From NCBI GenBank assembly GCA_023407175.1, contig JAEYMU010000025.1, positions 248,001-312,000 of the forward strand: 64,000 nucleotides of DNA, in the 5' to 3' direction. The notes under the pieces are model-generated. The model was not told the DNA's origin. It was given only the letters and a program-made list of their open reading frames with translations, and searched no databases. Within the stretch, counting starts at the first letter, position 1, and the number at the start of each line of letters is the position of its first letter. The position numbers were made by a program, and so were the translations under genes. The stretch is from Bacillota bacterium. Lineage in GTDB: Bacteria > Bacillota_A > Clostridia > Lachnospirales > Lachnospiraceae. Of this stretch, positions 9,473-19,073 are shown piece after piece.

Positions 9473-10588
9473 ATGGGAAATATAAGGCTTGGAGCGGTTA
9501 TTGCGGCAAGGAGGAAAGAAAAGGGAGTTACCCAAGAGGAGCTGGCAAGGCATCTGGGAGTATCAAAGCCTGCCGTATCCAAATGGGAGTCGGACCAAAG
9601 CTATCCTGACATTGTACTGCTGCCATTGTTAGCGGCCTATTTTGGTATCAGTGTGGATGAATTAATTGGCTATGAGCCGCAGATGAATCAGGAGGAAATC
9701 CGCAGGCTCTATCACCGTTTGGCGGACGCCTTTGCCAAGGGTCCCTTTGAGCAGGTATATCAGGAAGTGCTGGAATATCAGAAAAAATACTTCTCCTGCT
9801 GGCAGCTGCAAATTCAGATGGGATTACTGCTGTTAAATCATATACCAATGGCCGGTACACCAGAGCGGATAGCACAGCTGACAAAGGAGGTACAGGAGCT
9901 GTTTCACCGGGTATCGAAGTCCTGTACGGATATCAGCCTTGCAAGACAGGCGCTGCAATATGAGGCCTACAGCTACCTTTGTATGAATGAGGAGGTACCT
10001 GCAATTGATATACTGGAGGAATTGAAGGAACCGATGATATCTCCGGAAAGCCTGCTGATTAAGGCCTACCAGCTGAAGGGAGATAATAAAAAGGCAATGG
10101 AATGCCTTCAGGGTCATGCTTATGTAAGCTTGATTAACATCATCAGCTGCTATTCGGACTTCTTCCAGCTATCGGCCGATCAGCCGGAGCGGCTGGATAT
10201 CTATTACCATAAATTTATAGAGCTTGCCGACCTATTCGATATCAATAAGCTGCAGCCGGCCGCGCTGATTAAAACACATTATGTAGCTGCCTTGATTTAT
10301 GTTATGCAGGACCGGAAGGCGGAAGCCCTGGAGGCGTTGGAAAATTATCTTGCTGTGGTATTGCAGATGGATAAGGGAGGCTTTTTCCTGAAGGGAAATG
10401 AGTATTTTGATGTGCTGGAGGATTATTTTGCAGATATTGATGTTGAAACTGCAGCGCCAAGAAATGCGGAGGTTATCTGGAAGGATATTAAGAATATTGT
10501 GACTGCAAACCCGGCCTTTGCTCCCCTGGAGTCAGAAGAACGATATCAGAGAATTAAGAAAAGAATAGAGCGGGAGATCGGAGATTAA
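9473..10588 (+). CDS. XRE-family regulator with TPR-like C-terminal domain
   Basis: Residues about 5-65 form a Cro/CI-type helix-turn-helix (TQEELARHLGVSKPAVSKWE), followed by about 300 residues of helical TPR-like repeats. ATG at 9473 gives MGNIRLG; a TTG two codons upstream (9467) is an alternative that sits closer to the GGAAGG ribosome site. The gene starts an apparent operon with a small membrane protein and an ABC exporter (gaps of 12, 0 and -4 bases). XRE-TPR proteins commonly sense peptides or stress and control neighbouring exporters, so it is the likely regulator of this operon. Confidence 0.85.
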   Translation: MGNIRLGAVIAARRKEKGVTQEELARHLGVSKPAVSKWESDQSYPDIVLLPLLAAYFGISVDELIGYEPQMNQEEIRRLYHRLADAFAKGPFEQVYQEVLEYQKKYFSCWQLQIQMGLLLLNHIPMAGTPERIAQLTKEVQELFHRVSKSCTDISLARQALQYEAYSYLCMNEEVPAIDILEELKEPMISPESLLIKAYQLKGDNKKAMECLQGHAYVSLINIISCYSDFFQLSADQPERLDIYYHKFIELADLFDINKLQPAALIKTHYVAALIYVMQDRKAEALEALENYLAVVLQMDKGGFFLKGNEYFDVLEDYFADIDVETAAPRNAEVIWKDIKNIVTANPAFAPLESEERYQRIKKRIEREIGD

Positions 10589-10600
10589 TAGGGGGTTATT

Positions 10601-10801
10601 ATGGAATTTATAAAAGAATATTTACCGTTTGTGATACCGATTCTGATTGTTCAGTTAGTGCTGATGCTTACCGCACTGTTTCATGTACTGACCCACAGGA
10701 AGTATCGCTTCGGGAATCGGGTCATATGGGTACTGGTAGTGATTTTGGTAAATTATCTTGGACCAATTATTTATTTTACCATCGGAAGAGGGGAAGAATG
10801 A
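10601..10801 (+). CDS. YxlE-like small membrane protein (PLDc_N domain)
   Basis: A 66-residue protein with two hydrophobic helices separated by a short basic loop (THRKYRFGNRVIW) and the family pattern YLGPIIYFTIGRGEE. This is the phospholipase-D nuclease N-terminal (PLDc_N) domain seen in Bacillus YxlE. It lies directly before YxlF- and YxlG-like ABC genes, the same order as in the Bacillus sigY operon, but no sigY-type sigma gene is visible here. In Bacillus YxlE restrains sigma-Y; the role here is unknown. Confidence 0.75.
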   Translation: MEFIKEYLPFVIPILIVQLVLMLTALFHVLTHRKYRFGNRVIWVLVVILVNYLGPIIYFTIGRGEE

Positions 10802-11718
10802 TGGAGATTCTGCAGATAAAGAATCTTAGTAAGCAGTTTGGGGATTTAAAGGTGATTAATGATTTAAGCTTTACCGTACCGGAGCATTCGGTATTTGGGT
10901 TTATCGGAAAAAACGGGGCAGGGAAAACCACCACGATGAAAATGATTCTTGGTTTTCTGGCACCGACCCGGGGTGAAATCTATGTATGTAATAACAAGGT
11001 AACCTACGGTAATACCAGGACCAACCGTTATATGGGCTATCTGCCCGATGTGCCGGAGTTCTATGGCTATATGAATCCGAAGGAATACCTGCGTCTATGC
11101 GGGGATATTACGGGGCTTGGCAGGGAGCAGATTAACAAAAGAGCCGAAGAGCTCCTTGTGATGGTGGGCCTTGACGGGATAAACCGCCGTATCCGGGGCT
11201 TTTCAAGAGGCATGAAGCAAAGGCTCGGAATTGCCCAGGCCTTACTGAATGAACCCCGGTTATTGATTTGTGATGAGCCGACCTCGGCCCTGGATCCGGT
11301 TGGAAGAAAGGAAATTCTTGATATCCTGTCCTATGCGAAGGAGAAGACGACCATAATCTTCTCCACACACATCCTTTCGGATGTAGAACGCATCTGTGAC
11401 AGAATCGGGATACTGAATGAGGGCAAATTGGCGCTGGAAGGGACGATTGCCCAGGTCAGGGACTGCAACAGGAAGGATGTCATAGAGGTGGAGCTGGCAG
11501 GGGTACAGGCGATTGAACCATTGCTGCAGGATATAAAGAAATTTCCGTTTGTAATCGAAGCCGCGGCTTCGGGAAACAGGCTTGATATTCAGTTGGAGAG
11601 AGCCCAGGTGAATGGCAAACAGATTCTTGAATACCTGTCAAAGGAGGAGCTTTGTGTCCTTCGCTATGAAATCATGGAGCCTTCCCTGGAGCATGTATTC
11701 CTGGAGGTGGCGGGATGA
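10801..11718 (+). CDS. ABC exporter ATP-binding protein (YxlF-like)
   Basis: An ABC ATPase of about 306 residues with Walker A GKNGAGKTTT, signature FSRGMKQRLGIAQ, Walker [14 protein letters not shown] and the H-loop FSTHIL. A C-terminal extension is typical of exporters such as BcrA/YxlF. Two ATGs overlap the stop of the preceding gene (10798 and 10801); the second is better spaced from GAGGGG. The gene overlaps the permease start by four bases, indicating coupled translation. Likely role: export of a peptide or drug together with the next gene. Confidence 0.88.
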   Translation: MEILQIKNLSKQFGDLKVINDLSFTVPEHSVFGFIGKNGAGKTTTMKMILGFLAPTRGEIYVCNNKVTYGNTRTNRYMGYLPDVPEFYGYMNPKEYLRLCGDITGLGREQINKRAEELLVMVGLDGINRRIRGFSRGMKQRLGIAQALLNEPRLLICDEPTSALDPVGRKEILDILSYAKEKTTIIFSTHILSDVERICDRIGILNEGKLALEGTIAQVRDCNRKDVIEVELAGVQAIEPLLQDIKKFPFVIEAAASGNRLDIQLERAQVNGKQILEYLSKEELCVLRYEIMEPSLEHVFLEVAG

Positions 11719-12479
11719 ATAGCTTGAAAGCCTTTATAAAAAAAGAAATTGTGGAGCAAATACGAACCTATAAGGTACTGATTTTATTTTCTGTCATGTT
11801 CTTGTTTGGCATGACAAGTCCGCTGTTGGCTAAGCTGATGCCCCAGCTTATATCCGGCGTTGAAATGAATCATATTATAATACAGATACCTGATCCGGTA
11901 GTTTCGGATGCTTATGCACAGTTTTTCAAGAATATGACAGGGATGGGTATTGTTGCAGTCCTTCTGGTGTTTGGAGGCACCCTGTCGGGGGAGCTGACAA
12001 AGGGGACTCTGATTCATATCCTGGCAAAGGGACTGCCCCGGCCTACCGTTATCTATGCGAAGTTTTTTTCCGCCGTACTGCTTTGGACCGTCTGCTATCT
12101 GGCCGCCGCTGCTGCCAATTACGGTTATTCGGCCTATTTATTCCAGGATCATGCCGTTAAGAACTTGCATCTTTCCCTGTTTTGCCTATGGTTATTTGTC
12201 TGCTTTGTAATTGCATTAATCCTTTTCTCCGGTACGGTAGTAAAAGGAAGCTTCGGAGGCTTGATTTTATCTTCAGGGACTCTGCTGCTCTTAATGCTGC
12301 TTAATACGGTGCCTTCCCTCCAGAAATATAATCCGGTCACTCTGGCGTCGGTCAACACTGCCCTTATCACAGGTGAAGCAGGAGGCAGTGAGGTGATGAA
12401 GGCCATATGGGTTACTTTGGTGCTGATGGCAGCAGCTTTGTTTGCCGCGGTCAGGCTGTTTGAGAAAAAGAGGATATAA
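11715..12479 (+). CDS. ABC-2 type permease (YxlG-like)
   Basis: A 254-residue membrane protein with about six hydrophobic segments. Residues FGGTLSGELTKGTL fit the ABC-2 permease consensus between helices 2 and 3. It overlaps the ATPase gene by four bases and is followed by a strong hairpin, so it closes the operon. Substrate is unknown. Confidence 0.82.
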   Translation: MNSLKAFIKKEIVEQIRTYKVLILFSVMFLFGMTSPLLAKLMPQLISGVEMNHIIIQIPDPVVSDAYAQFFKNMTGMGIVAVLLVFGGTLSGELTKGTLIHILAKGLPRPTVIYAKFFSAVLLWTVCYLAAAAANYGYSAYLFQDHAVKNLHLSLFCLWLFVCFVIALILFSGTVVKGSFGGLILSSGTLLLLMLLNTVPSLQKYNPVTLASVNTALITGEAGGSEVMKAIWVTLVLMAAALFAAVRLFEKKRI

Positions 12480-12526
12480 AGCCTGTGTTTTCCGATCAGC
12501 GGATAAATCTCTGCAAAAGGAGTTCG

Positions 12527-12566
12527 AATGTAACAGTTCAGCCCTGGGGGGCTGAACTGTTACATT
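12527..12566 (+). terminator. Long perfect hairpin ending the exporter operon
   Basis: An 18-bp perfect stem (from AATGTAACAGTTCAGCCC) closes a 3-base loop 47 bases after the permease stop. The following tract is TTGGGTATTTT rather than a clean U-run, so termination is probable but the hairpin may also protect the mRNA 3' end. Confidence 0.65.
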
Positions 12567-12684
12567 TGGGTATTTTGGGGACACTAAAAAATTTTATAGG
12601 ATAGTTGATTAAAATAGTATATAATGATATAAGCTGTATTACTCGCCCAAATCCGCTTACTTTGCGTCAGAATGGAGGATTAAA

Positions 12685-13230
12685 ATGAACGGATTGCTTC
12701 CGGTTATGCAAAAAACAGATTTATATCCAAAATACAAGGACACACCCATCGAAAAGCTATTCGAATATCATAATTTCAGGTTACCCTATGAGAGCTATGC
12801 CAAGGCCGAAATACTAGTAGGAATGTGTATGGACAACAGAAAGCAGCTCAATATACCGAATAATTTTGCCTATATTCTCCGTACCGGAGGAGCAAACCTG
12901 CGCTATAGCGAATTCAAGATATCCTATGCAATAGCACTTGGGGGTGTCCGGTGTATGGCCATCATCGGACATAATAACTGCGGTATGGTCAATCTGGTCT
13001 CCAAGAAGCAGGCATTCATCACGGGGCTGGTAGAAAATGCGGGCTGGAACGAAAAACAGGCTGAGGAGCATTTTAACAGCTACGCACCCATGTTTGAGAT
13101 AGAAAATGAATTCAGTTTCTTAATCAGCGAGGTCAAAAGACTTCGGGAAAAATATCCGAAGATACTGATTGCCCCTTTGTTTTATAAGGTTGAGGATAAT
13201 TTGCTGTATCTAATGGAGGAGGATGGTTGA
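12685..13230 (+). CDS. Beta-class carbonic anhydrase-like protein
   Basis: A 181-residue protein with the beta-carbonic anhydrase zinc set: Cys48 in GMCMDNR with its Asp-Arg dyad, and His96/Cys99 in GHNNCGM. The segment YILRTGGANLR takes the place of the usual RNAGG loop. It would interconvert CO2 and bicarbonate. It stands alone between two hairpins, with a GGAGG ribosome site. The catalytic set is complete; activity is inferred from family. Confidence 0.8.
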   Translation: MNGLLPVMQKTDLYPKYKDTPIEKLFEYHNFRLPYESYAKAEILVGMCMDNRKQLNIPNNFAYILRTGGANLRYSEFKISYAIALGGVRCMAIIGHNNCGMVNLVSKKQAFITGLVENAGWNEKQAEEHFNSYAPMFEIENEFSFLISEVKRLREKYPKILIAPLFYKVEDNLLYLMEEDG

Positions 13231-13269
13231 CCTGAAGCATTTGACAGGAAAAGCAATTAATGCTACTCT

Positions 13270-13391
13270 GTAGGTATCGTTATACGACTGACGGAAGTGG
13301 AATTAGCCACATGAAGTATAACGTGCGCCCGCCGGGCGCACTGGTATGAGCCGACCGTCTGGGCAGGAGCCCGGACAGTCGGCCCTTTTTT
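13270..13391 (+). promoter_or_regulatory. ZTP (pfl) riboswitch with expression-platform terminator
   Basis: The leader of the AICAR transformylase gene carries the pfl/ZTP aptamer core (CGACTGACGGAAGTGG, ATGAAGTATAACGTG, and the 3' pseudoknot segment CCGACCGTCTGGGC). The same 3' segment (13350-13364) also forms the left arm of a 15-bp terminator stem whose right arm is 13369-13383, followed by seven T's. Binding of ZTP should hold the aptamer and prevent termination, switching the gene on when 10-formyl-THF is short. Position before a purine gene is classical for this class. Confidence 0.9.
13350..13391 (+). terminator. Intrinsic terminator of the ZTP riboswitch
   Basis: The arm GCCGACCGTCTGGGC pairs with GCCCGGACAGTCGGC (two G-U pairs) around an AGGA loop and is followed by CC and a 7-base T-run. 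The left arm overlaps the aptamer's 3' segment, so aptamer and terminator are mutually exclusive. Confidence 0.88.
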
Positions 13392-13425
13392 GCTTTATAT
13401 ATATAAGAGAGGAAGGAATATAGCT

Positions 13426-14598
13426 ATGAGAGAATTGGAATTAAAGTACGGATGCAATCCAAATCAAAAGCCTGCGACAATCTATAGAAAGGGAGGAGAG
13501 CTTCCGTTTCAAATTCTGAACGGAAATCCGGGGTATATTAATCTTTTGGATGCGCTGAATGGCTGGCAGCTGGTAAAAGAACTGAAGGAAGCAACGGGAT
13601 TGCCCGCCGCCGCATCCTTTAAGCATGTCAGTCCTGCCGGGGCGGCGGTGGCGGTTCCTCTTACAGATACTTTGAGAAGGGTTTATTTTGTGGAAGAGGA
13701 GGAGCTGTCGGACATTGCAGTTGCATATATCCGCGCCAGAGGGGCGGACCGGATGTCCTCCTACGGTGATTTCGTGGCTTTGTCCGAGGAGTGTGACGAG
13801 TCCGTTGCCAGAATTTTATCCAGGGAGGTATCGGACGGCATCATTGCTCCGGCCTATTCGGAAAAAGCCCTTGCAATACTGAATAAGAAAAGAAGAGGAA
13901 ATTATCTGATTATCCGCATAGACCCTGCTTATGTACCGGAGGAAACGGAGACAAAAGAGGTTTATGGCATCACCTTTGAACAAAAACGCAATGCTGTGAA
14001 GATAACACAGGATTTACTTGGCAACCGGCCAACTAAAAATAAGATAATACCTGACAGGGCTCAAATTGATTTGCTGACGGCCTTGATTATCCTGAAATAT
14101 ACACAATCCAACTCAATCTGCTATGTAAAGGAGGGGCAGGCAATCGGCATCGGAGCCGGGCAGCAGTCCCGCATCCATTGTACCAGGCTTGCCGGTAACA
14201 AGGCGGATCTATGGTTTTTAAGACAAAATCCCAAGGTGCTGGCGCTGCCCTTTCAGCCGGGCATCAAAAGAGCGGACAGGGATAATGCAATTGATGTCTA
14301 TGTATCGGGAGAGGCCGGAGATATATTATCGGAGGGGGTATGGGAAGAGATATTTACCCATAAGCCGGAGCCCTTGGCGCAGGAAGAAAAGCAGGAATGG
14401 CTCAGTAAATTGGCGGGAGTAGCTCTGGGGTCCGATGCATTTTTCCCCTTTGGTGATAATATTCATAGGGCGGCAAAAAGCGGAGTGGAGTATATTGCAC
14501 AGACCGGCGGTTCCATACGGGATGATCAGGTTATAGAAGTTTGCGATCAATATAATATTGCCATGGCATTTACCGGTATCAGACTGTTTCACCACTAA
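13426..14598 (+). CDS. AICAR formyltransferase (stand-alone PurH C-terminal type)
   Basis: Transfers a formyl group from 10-formyl-THF to AICAR in purine synthesis. The protein starts with the PurH transformylase motif KYGCNPNQKPA and contains the catalytic KHVSPAGAA. At 390 residues it lacks the N-terminal IMP cyclohydrolase domain of bifunctional PurH, so IMP cyclohydrolase must be supplied elsewhere. ATG at 13426 follows a GAGAGGAAGG ribosome site. Its upstream ZTP riboswitch fits: ZTP accumulates when the formyl donor for this enzyme is limiting. Confidence 0.88.
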   Translation: MRELELKYGCNPNQKPATIYRKGGELPFQILNGNPGYINLLDALNGWQLVKELKEATGLPAAASFKHVSPAGAAVAVPLTDTLRRVYFVEEEELSDIAVAYIRARGADRMSSYGDFVALSEECDESVARILSREVSDGIIAPAYSEKALAILNKKRRGNYLIIRIDPAYVPEETETKEVYGITFEQKRNAVKITQDLLGNRPTKNKIIPDRAQIDLLTALIILKYTQSNSICYVKEGQAIGIGAGQQSRIHCTRLAGNKADLWFLRQNPKVLALPFQPGIKRADRDNAIDVYVSGEAGDILSEGVWEEIFTHKPEPLAQEEKQEWLSKLAGVALGSDAFFPFGDNIHRAAKSGVEYIAQTGGSIRDDQVIEVCDQYNIAMAFTGIRLFHH

Positions 14599-14726
14599 GG
14601 GAAGGCTTGTTTTCCTCCCCGATCTATTGTACAATGGGAGTGAAAATAAGGAGCGTGTTTTGACCGGAGGAGGCCGGAAAGGGGTATGGCATCTGCGGTC
14701 CGATATTTTTATAAGGTGGGGGATTT

Positions 14727-16352
14727 ATGCTTAATAAAGAGATAAGAAAGCGGCTTTATGCCATAATGATCGTATTGTTTTTTACTGCAGCAGTAGCTGG
14801 TCCGGTGTCCGGTCTTATGCCGTCTGACGCTGCCCTGGCAGCAGATAAGCTTACGGCAAAACAGCTGGGACAAAATAACACAATCAGTGAGAAGGTACTG
14901 GCCAGGGTCTATGAGGTTGATCTGCCTGAGCCCTCCTATAGTGACCTGCCGGAATGGAAGGGCTTTAATCTGCTTGAGAAATTCACCTCCAATAATGCAT
15001 TTACGGAAAAGCCCTTTCAGCTTATTTCGAAGCTTGGCTATCATTATGTGCGCCTTCCCATGTCGTATACCACCTGGATTAAGAACGGGGACTGGAACAG
15101 CATCAATGAGAATACGCTGAAGAACATTGATAAAGCGATTGAATACGGAATTAAATATCAGATACATATTGATTTGAATTTTCACCGGGCGCCGGGCTAC
15201 TGTGTGAATGCCCCGAAGGAAAAGTATAACCTTTGGACAAGCACGAAGGCACAGAAAGCCTTTGTCAAGCATTGGCGCATGTTTGCCAAGCGGTATGCCG
15301 GGATACCCAACACCGTCCTTAGCTTTAATCTGGTGAATGAGCCCGCCGATGTGGATGATGCTACTTATACCAGGGTGATGGCAATGGCGATCAAGGCAAT
15401 CAGGGAGGAGGACCCTAACCGTCTGATTATCGTGGATGGCTTGAATTATGCGACAGTACCCTGCAAAGGACTTGTAAAGTATAAGGTTGCCCAGTCCCTG
15501 CATAGCTATGACCCTTTTCAGATAACTCATTACAAAGCAAGCTGGGTAGAGGGGTCCGACCAATATCCGGTTCCGAAGTGGCCGGTCGTAGCAGGGATCA
15601 GCACCTATTTATATGGTCCCGAGAAGGCCGATTATCAGGAGCCTTTGGTGATAAGCGGAGATATTGGAGAGGGGCGGCTTGGTTTTCGCATAACCCAGGT
15701 AAGTAATCATGCCAGAATAAAAATAGAAGCAGACGGCAAGCTTATATTTGATAAAACAATTGTCTGCACCGGAGGCAAGGGTGACTGGTATCAGGCGGTT
15801 TACAGTAAGGAGTGGAAGATCTATCAGAATTTATTTAACAAGGAATATCTGTGTAATATTCCTGCGGCTACGAAGGAAATCCGTATCTATCTAAGCGAGG
15901 GTGACTGGCTGACCTATTCTGAGGTGAATCTGTATCGGAAGGATGGTACGGTATACAGCACCATTACTCCGTCTGACTTAAATTGGGGCTCTGCCTCAAA
16001 GAAAATAACAATAAACCCGGATGGAAGCTATGCTACCGGTACAAGTGCTGCTCCGGGCAAGGACTGGCTGATTGAATCCTATCTTAAGACCTGGGCGGAT
16101 TTTAGCAGGAAGAATGGGATTGGCGTCATGGTAGGCGAATGGGGAATACATAATCAGACACCCCATGATGTTACGCTGGCTTTGGCCTCGGATAAACTGG
16201 CAGCATTTCAGGAGCTGGGCTTTGGCTGGGCTCTCTGGAATTTTGACGGCTCCTTCGGTATTGTAAATTCCGGCCGGAGTGATGTGGAATACCAGGCTTA
16301 TCAGGGATATCAGCTGGATAAAGAATATGCAGACCTCTTGTCCGGCACTTAA
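14727..16352 (+). CDS. Secreted GH5-family glycoside hydrolase with internal insert
   Basis: Begins with a basic, hydrophobic signal peptide (about 1-40). The GH5 TIM barrel shows RLPMSYTTW, HIDLNFHRAPGYC, acid/base Glu205 in FNLVNEP, HSYDPF, and nucleophile Glu471 in GVMVGEWG. The two catalytic glutamates are 266 residues apart, far more than the usual 100-150. The extra stretch (about 285-440) reads like a beta-sandwich module (LVISGDIGEGRLGF through TYSEVNLYRKDG) inserted into the barrel. The likely substrate is a beta-glucan or mannan. The next gene, a FadR-type regulator, starts 32 bases downstream. Confidence 0.85.
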   Translation: MLNKEIRKRLYAIMIVLFFTAAVAGPVSGLMPSDAALAADKLTAKQLGQNNTISEKVLARVYEVDLPEPSYSDLPEWKGFNLLEKFTSNNAFTEKPFQLISKLGYHYVRLPMSYTTWIKNGDWNSINENTLKNIDKAIEYGIKYQIHIDLNFHRAPGYCVNAPKEKYNLWTSTKAQKAFVKHWRMFAKRYAGIPNTVLSFNLVNEPADVDDATYTRVMAMAIKAIREEDPNRLIIVDGLNYATVPCKGLVKYKVAQSLHSYDPFQITHYKASWVEGSDQYPVPKWPVVAGISTYLYGPEKADYQEPLVISGDIGEGRLGFRITQVSNHARIKIEADGKLIFDKTIVCTGGKGDWYQAVYSKEWKIYQNLFNKEYLCNIPAATKEIRIYLSEGDWLTYSEVNLYRKDGTVYSTITPSDLNWGSASKKITINPDGSYATGTSAAPGKDWLIESYLKTWADFSRKNGIGVMVGEWGIHNQTPHDVTLALASDKLAAFQELGFGWALWNFDGSFGIVNSGRSDVEYQAYQGYQLDKEYADLLSGT

Positions 16353-16384
16353 ATGCGTGGAGGTTGGCAGGATGGAGGTTTATG

Positions 16385-17062
16385 ATGCTTAGAAAAGAAA
16401 AGATGCTGTCGGAAAGTGTGGCAGAGGATATTTTGAATATGATAACGGTGGACAAACGCTTTGCCGCCGGTGATAAGCTGCCGAATGAGAATATTCTGGC
16501 AGAGGAGCTGAAGGTAAGCAGAACGACGCTGCGGGAAGCCATTAAAATCCTGACTGCTCATGAGATACTGGAGGTCAGAAGAGGAAAAGGCACCTATGTC
16601 AGGGAAGAGCTGAAGGTTGGAGATGAATTGGGAATGGATGAAATCACCAATTATAAGATGGACGCCAGGGATTTATTTGAGATGCGTTTGATCTTTGAAC
16701 CGGAGGCAGCCTATTATGCGGCACTTCGCGCGACTGACCGGGAATTGCAGCATATTATGGAGCTTGGTAAAATCATTGAGAATAAAGTGCGCAATGGGGA
16801 AGACAGAACGGAAGCGGAGAAGGAATTCCATAAGGCAATTGCAAAGGCGACGCACAATGAATTCATGAATCGGCTTATGCCGATCATCTATCAGGCAATC
16901 GGGAAGGGCGTTGTACTTTCGAAGGATAAGGAGCCTGCCATAGAGGATACCCTGCGCGATCACCGGATGATTACAGACTTCTTAAGAAAGAGGGACGGGG
17001 AAGGTGCAAGAGTGGCTATGAAGCTCCATATCCTGCATGCGATGGATGAATTGGAGATATAA
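16385..17062 (+). CDS. GntR-family regulator, FadR subfamily
   Basis: N-terminal winged helix (NILAEELKVSRTTLREAIKI, then RRGKGTYV) plus an all-helical FCD ligand domain (LFEMRLIFEPEAAYYAA, FHKAIAKATHNE, DHRMI). The FCD histidines and aspartate that bind metal and carboxylate ligands are present. ATG at 16385 is chosen because GGAGG is 6 bases upstream; ATG 16382 would be only 3. It lies upstream of ilvD and may regulate ilvD or the GH5 gene, as FadR-type proteins often sense organic or sugar acids. Confidence 0.85.
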   Translation: MLRKEKMLSESVAEDILNMITVDKRFAAGDKLPNENILAEELKVSRTTLREAIKILTAHEILEVRRGKGTYVREELKVGDELGMDEITNYKMDARDLFEMRLIFEPEAAYYAALRATDRELQHIMELGKIIENKVRNGEDRTEAEKEFHKAIAKATHNEFMNRLMPIIYQAIGKGVVLSKDKEPAIEDTLRDHRMITDFLRKRDGEGARVAMKLHILHAMDELEI

Positions 17063-17168
17063 CCGTTTCCGCTTTTAAGGGGAACTGTAGCAAAATAAAT
17101 ATACAGATTTAATTGATATGGGAAGGTCTGCCGAAGGAAAATTCTTGTCAGGTCTTCCTATTTGACTG

Positions 17169-17197
17169 TTGACATTAGACATCATACAACATATAAT
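17169..17197 (+). promoter_or_regulatory. Near-perfect sigma-A promoter for ilvD
   Basis: TTGACA, 17 bases, TATAAT lies 70 bases before the ilvD start. Upstream (17129-17160) an imperfect stem with GGAAGGTCTG and CAGGTCTTCC may terminate the FadR-type regulator gene. Confidence 0.75.
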
Positions 17198-17266
17198 AGG
17201 TAATACAACGATCAAAAGAAATAACGAATAGTTTTTGTATTGCCTGATGGCAGGATGGAGGTTATT

Positions 17267-18925
17267 ATGAGAAGTCAACGGATTAAAACCGGAATTGAGG
17301 CCGCGCCGCAGAGAGCGCTGCTGTATGCCCTGGGGTTAACAGAGGAGGAGCTTTGTCAGCCACTGATCGGAATTGTAAGCTCCCAGAATGATATCGTGCC
17401 GGGACATATGAATTTGGATAAAATAGTGGAGGCTGTCAAGCTTGGGGTGGCGATGGCAGGCGGAACGCCTTTGGTATTTCCTGCAATTGCTGTATGCGAC
17501 GGAATCGCCATGGGACATGAGGGAATGCATTATTCCCTGGTGACCAGGGAACTGATTGCAGATTCCACAGAGGCAATGGCGTTGGCACATGCTTTTGACG
17601 CCCTGGTCATGGTTCCTAACTGTGATAAGAATGTACCCGGATTACTGATGGCGGCTGCCAGACTCAATATTCCTACTATCTTTGTCAGCGGGGGCCCCAT
17701 GTTAGCCGGCAGATCAGGCGGGGAGAGAATCAGCTATTCAACCGTATCTGAGGCTGTCAGCAGATACCGTACCGGTGAGCTATCGGAGCAAAAGCTCTGT
17801 GAGTATGAGAATAAGGCCTGTCCGACCTGCGGCTCCTGTTCGGGGATGTTCACCGCCAATAGTATGAATTGTCTGACTGAGGTACTGGGAATGGCACTGA
17901 AGGGTAATGGAACCATTCCCGCAGTCTATTCCGAGCGGCTCAGGCTGGCAAAGCATACCGGAATGCAGATACTAAAGCTGCTTGAAAAGAACATCAGGCC
18001 AAGGGATATTATGACGATGGAAGCCTTTCATAATGCACTCACCATTGACATGGCACTGGGCTGCAGTACCAATACGATGCTGCATCTGCCTGCAATTGCC
18101 CATGAATGCGGCCTTGAGTTAAATTGCGATATTGTAAATGAGATCTCTGCAAGGACACCGAATCTATGCCATCTGGTTCCGGCCGGAGCTTCCTACATAG
18201 AGGATTTGCATGAGGCGGGAGGTATCTATGCCGTCATGAAGGAGATCGATAAGCTGGGGCTTCTTCATACCGACCTGCTGACCTGTACCGGCGCCACAGT
18301 GGACGAGAATATCAAGGGGTGTGATAATAAAAATCCCGGGGTTATCCGTCCTGTTGAAAATCCCTATAGCAAAACCGGAGGTATTGCCGTATTAAAGGGC
18401 AATCTTGCGCCTGATTCCTGTGTTGTCAAGCAATCAGCCGTAGCTCCCGGAATGTTAAAGCATACGGGAAAGGCAAGAGTTTTTGATAGGGAGGAGGCTG
18501 CGCTTTCTGCTATAAATCAGAATGAGATAAAGCCTGGCGATGTGGTAATTATCCGCTATGAAGGGCCCAAGGGCGGACCTGGTATGAGGGAGATGCTGAA
18601 TCCGACCTCCGCCATTATGGGAAGAGGGCTTGGAGATACGGTAGCATTAATTACAGATGGGCGTTTCAGCGGTGCTACCAGAGGAGCAGCCATTGGCCAT
18701 GTGTCCCCGGAGGCGGCAGTTGGAGGAAATATCGCCCTTATTCAGGACGGCGACATCATTCAGATAGACATTCCCGAACATAGGATTGAGGTGCTTGTCA
18801 GTGAGGAGGAATTACAAAGGCGGCGGGCGGTCTGGAGGCCCAGAGAGTCGAAAATCAAGACAGGATATCTCAGCCGCTATGCCAAGCATGTGACCTCAGG
18901 CAGTAAAGGGGCCATCCTTGAATAA
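17267..18925 (+). CDS. ilvD: Dihydroxy-acid dehydratase family (IlvD)
   Basis: Dehydrates 2,3-dihydroxy acids to 2-keto acids in valine and isoleucine synthesis. Iron-sulphur cysteines are present in PNCDKNVPG (about 118) and [11 protein letters not shown] (about 185-195); the C-terminal [11 protein letters not shown] motif is also intact. Length 552 is normal. ATG at 17267 follows ATGGAGG. No other branched-chain genes are adjacent, and a FadR-type regulator precedes it, so a sugar-acid dehydratase (the same ILVD/EDD family) is an alternative role. Confidence 0.85.
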   Translation: MRSQRIKTGIEAAPQRALLYALGLTEEELCQPLIGIVSSQNDIVPGHMNLDKIVEAVKLGVAMAGGTPLVFPAIAVCDGIAMGHEGMHYSLVTRELIADSTEAMALAHAFDALVMVPNCDKNVPGLLMAAARLNIPTIFVSGGPMLAGRSGGERISYSTVSEAVSRYRTGELSEQKLCEYENKACPTCGSCSGMFTANSMNCLTEVLGMALKGNGTIPAVYSERLRLAKHTGMQILKLLEKNIRPRDIMTMEAFHNALTIDMALGCSTNTMLHLPAIAHECGLELNCDIVNEISARTPNLCHLVPAGASYIEDLHEAGGIYAVMKEIDKLGLLHTDLLTCTGATVDENIKGCDNKNPGVIRPVENPYSKTGGIAVLKGNLAPDSCVVKQSAVAPGMLKHTGKARVFDREEAALSAINQNEIKPGDVVIIRYEGPKGGPGMREMLNPTSAIMGRGLGDTVALITDGRFSGATRGAAIGHVSPEAAVGGNIALIQDGDIIQIDIPEHRIEVLVSEEELQRRRAVWRPRESKIKTGYLSRYAKHVTSGSKGAILE

Positions 18926-19073
18926 TTTGACACCCTGATACAGCCTCGGACGGTACGGAAAGGGAATAGCTCATAGTAGATTTTAACCTAATCAGGACAA
19001 TAATGTCCAGAATTATAACGCTATAATGCTAATGTTTCTTATTGTATATGGGAAGGATTGAAGTATAATAGGT

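Noticed and set aside
14709..15563. 284-codon minus-strand frame
   Set aside because: Antisense of the GH5 glycosidase, which has clear signal peptide and catalytic motifs.
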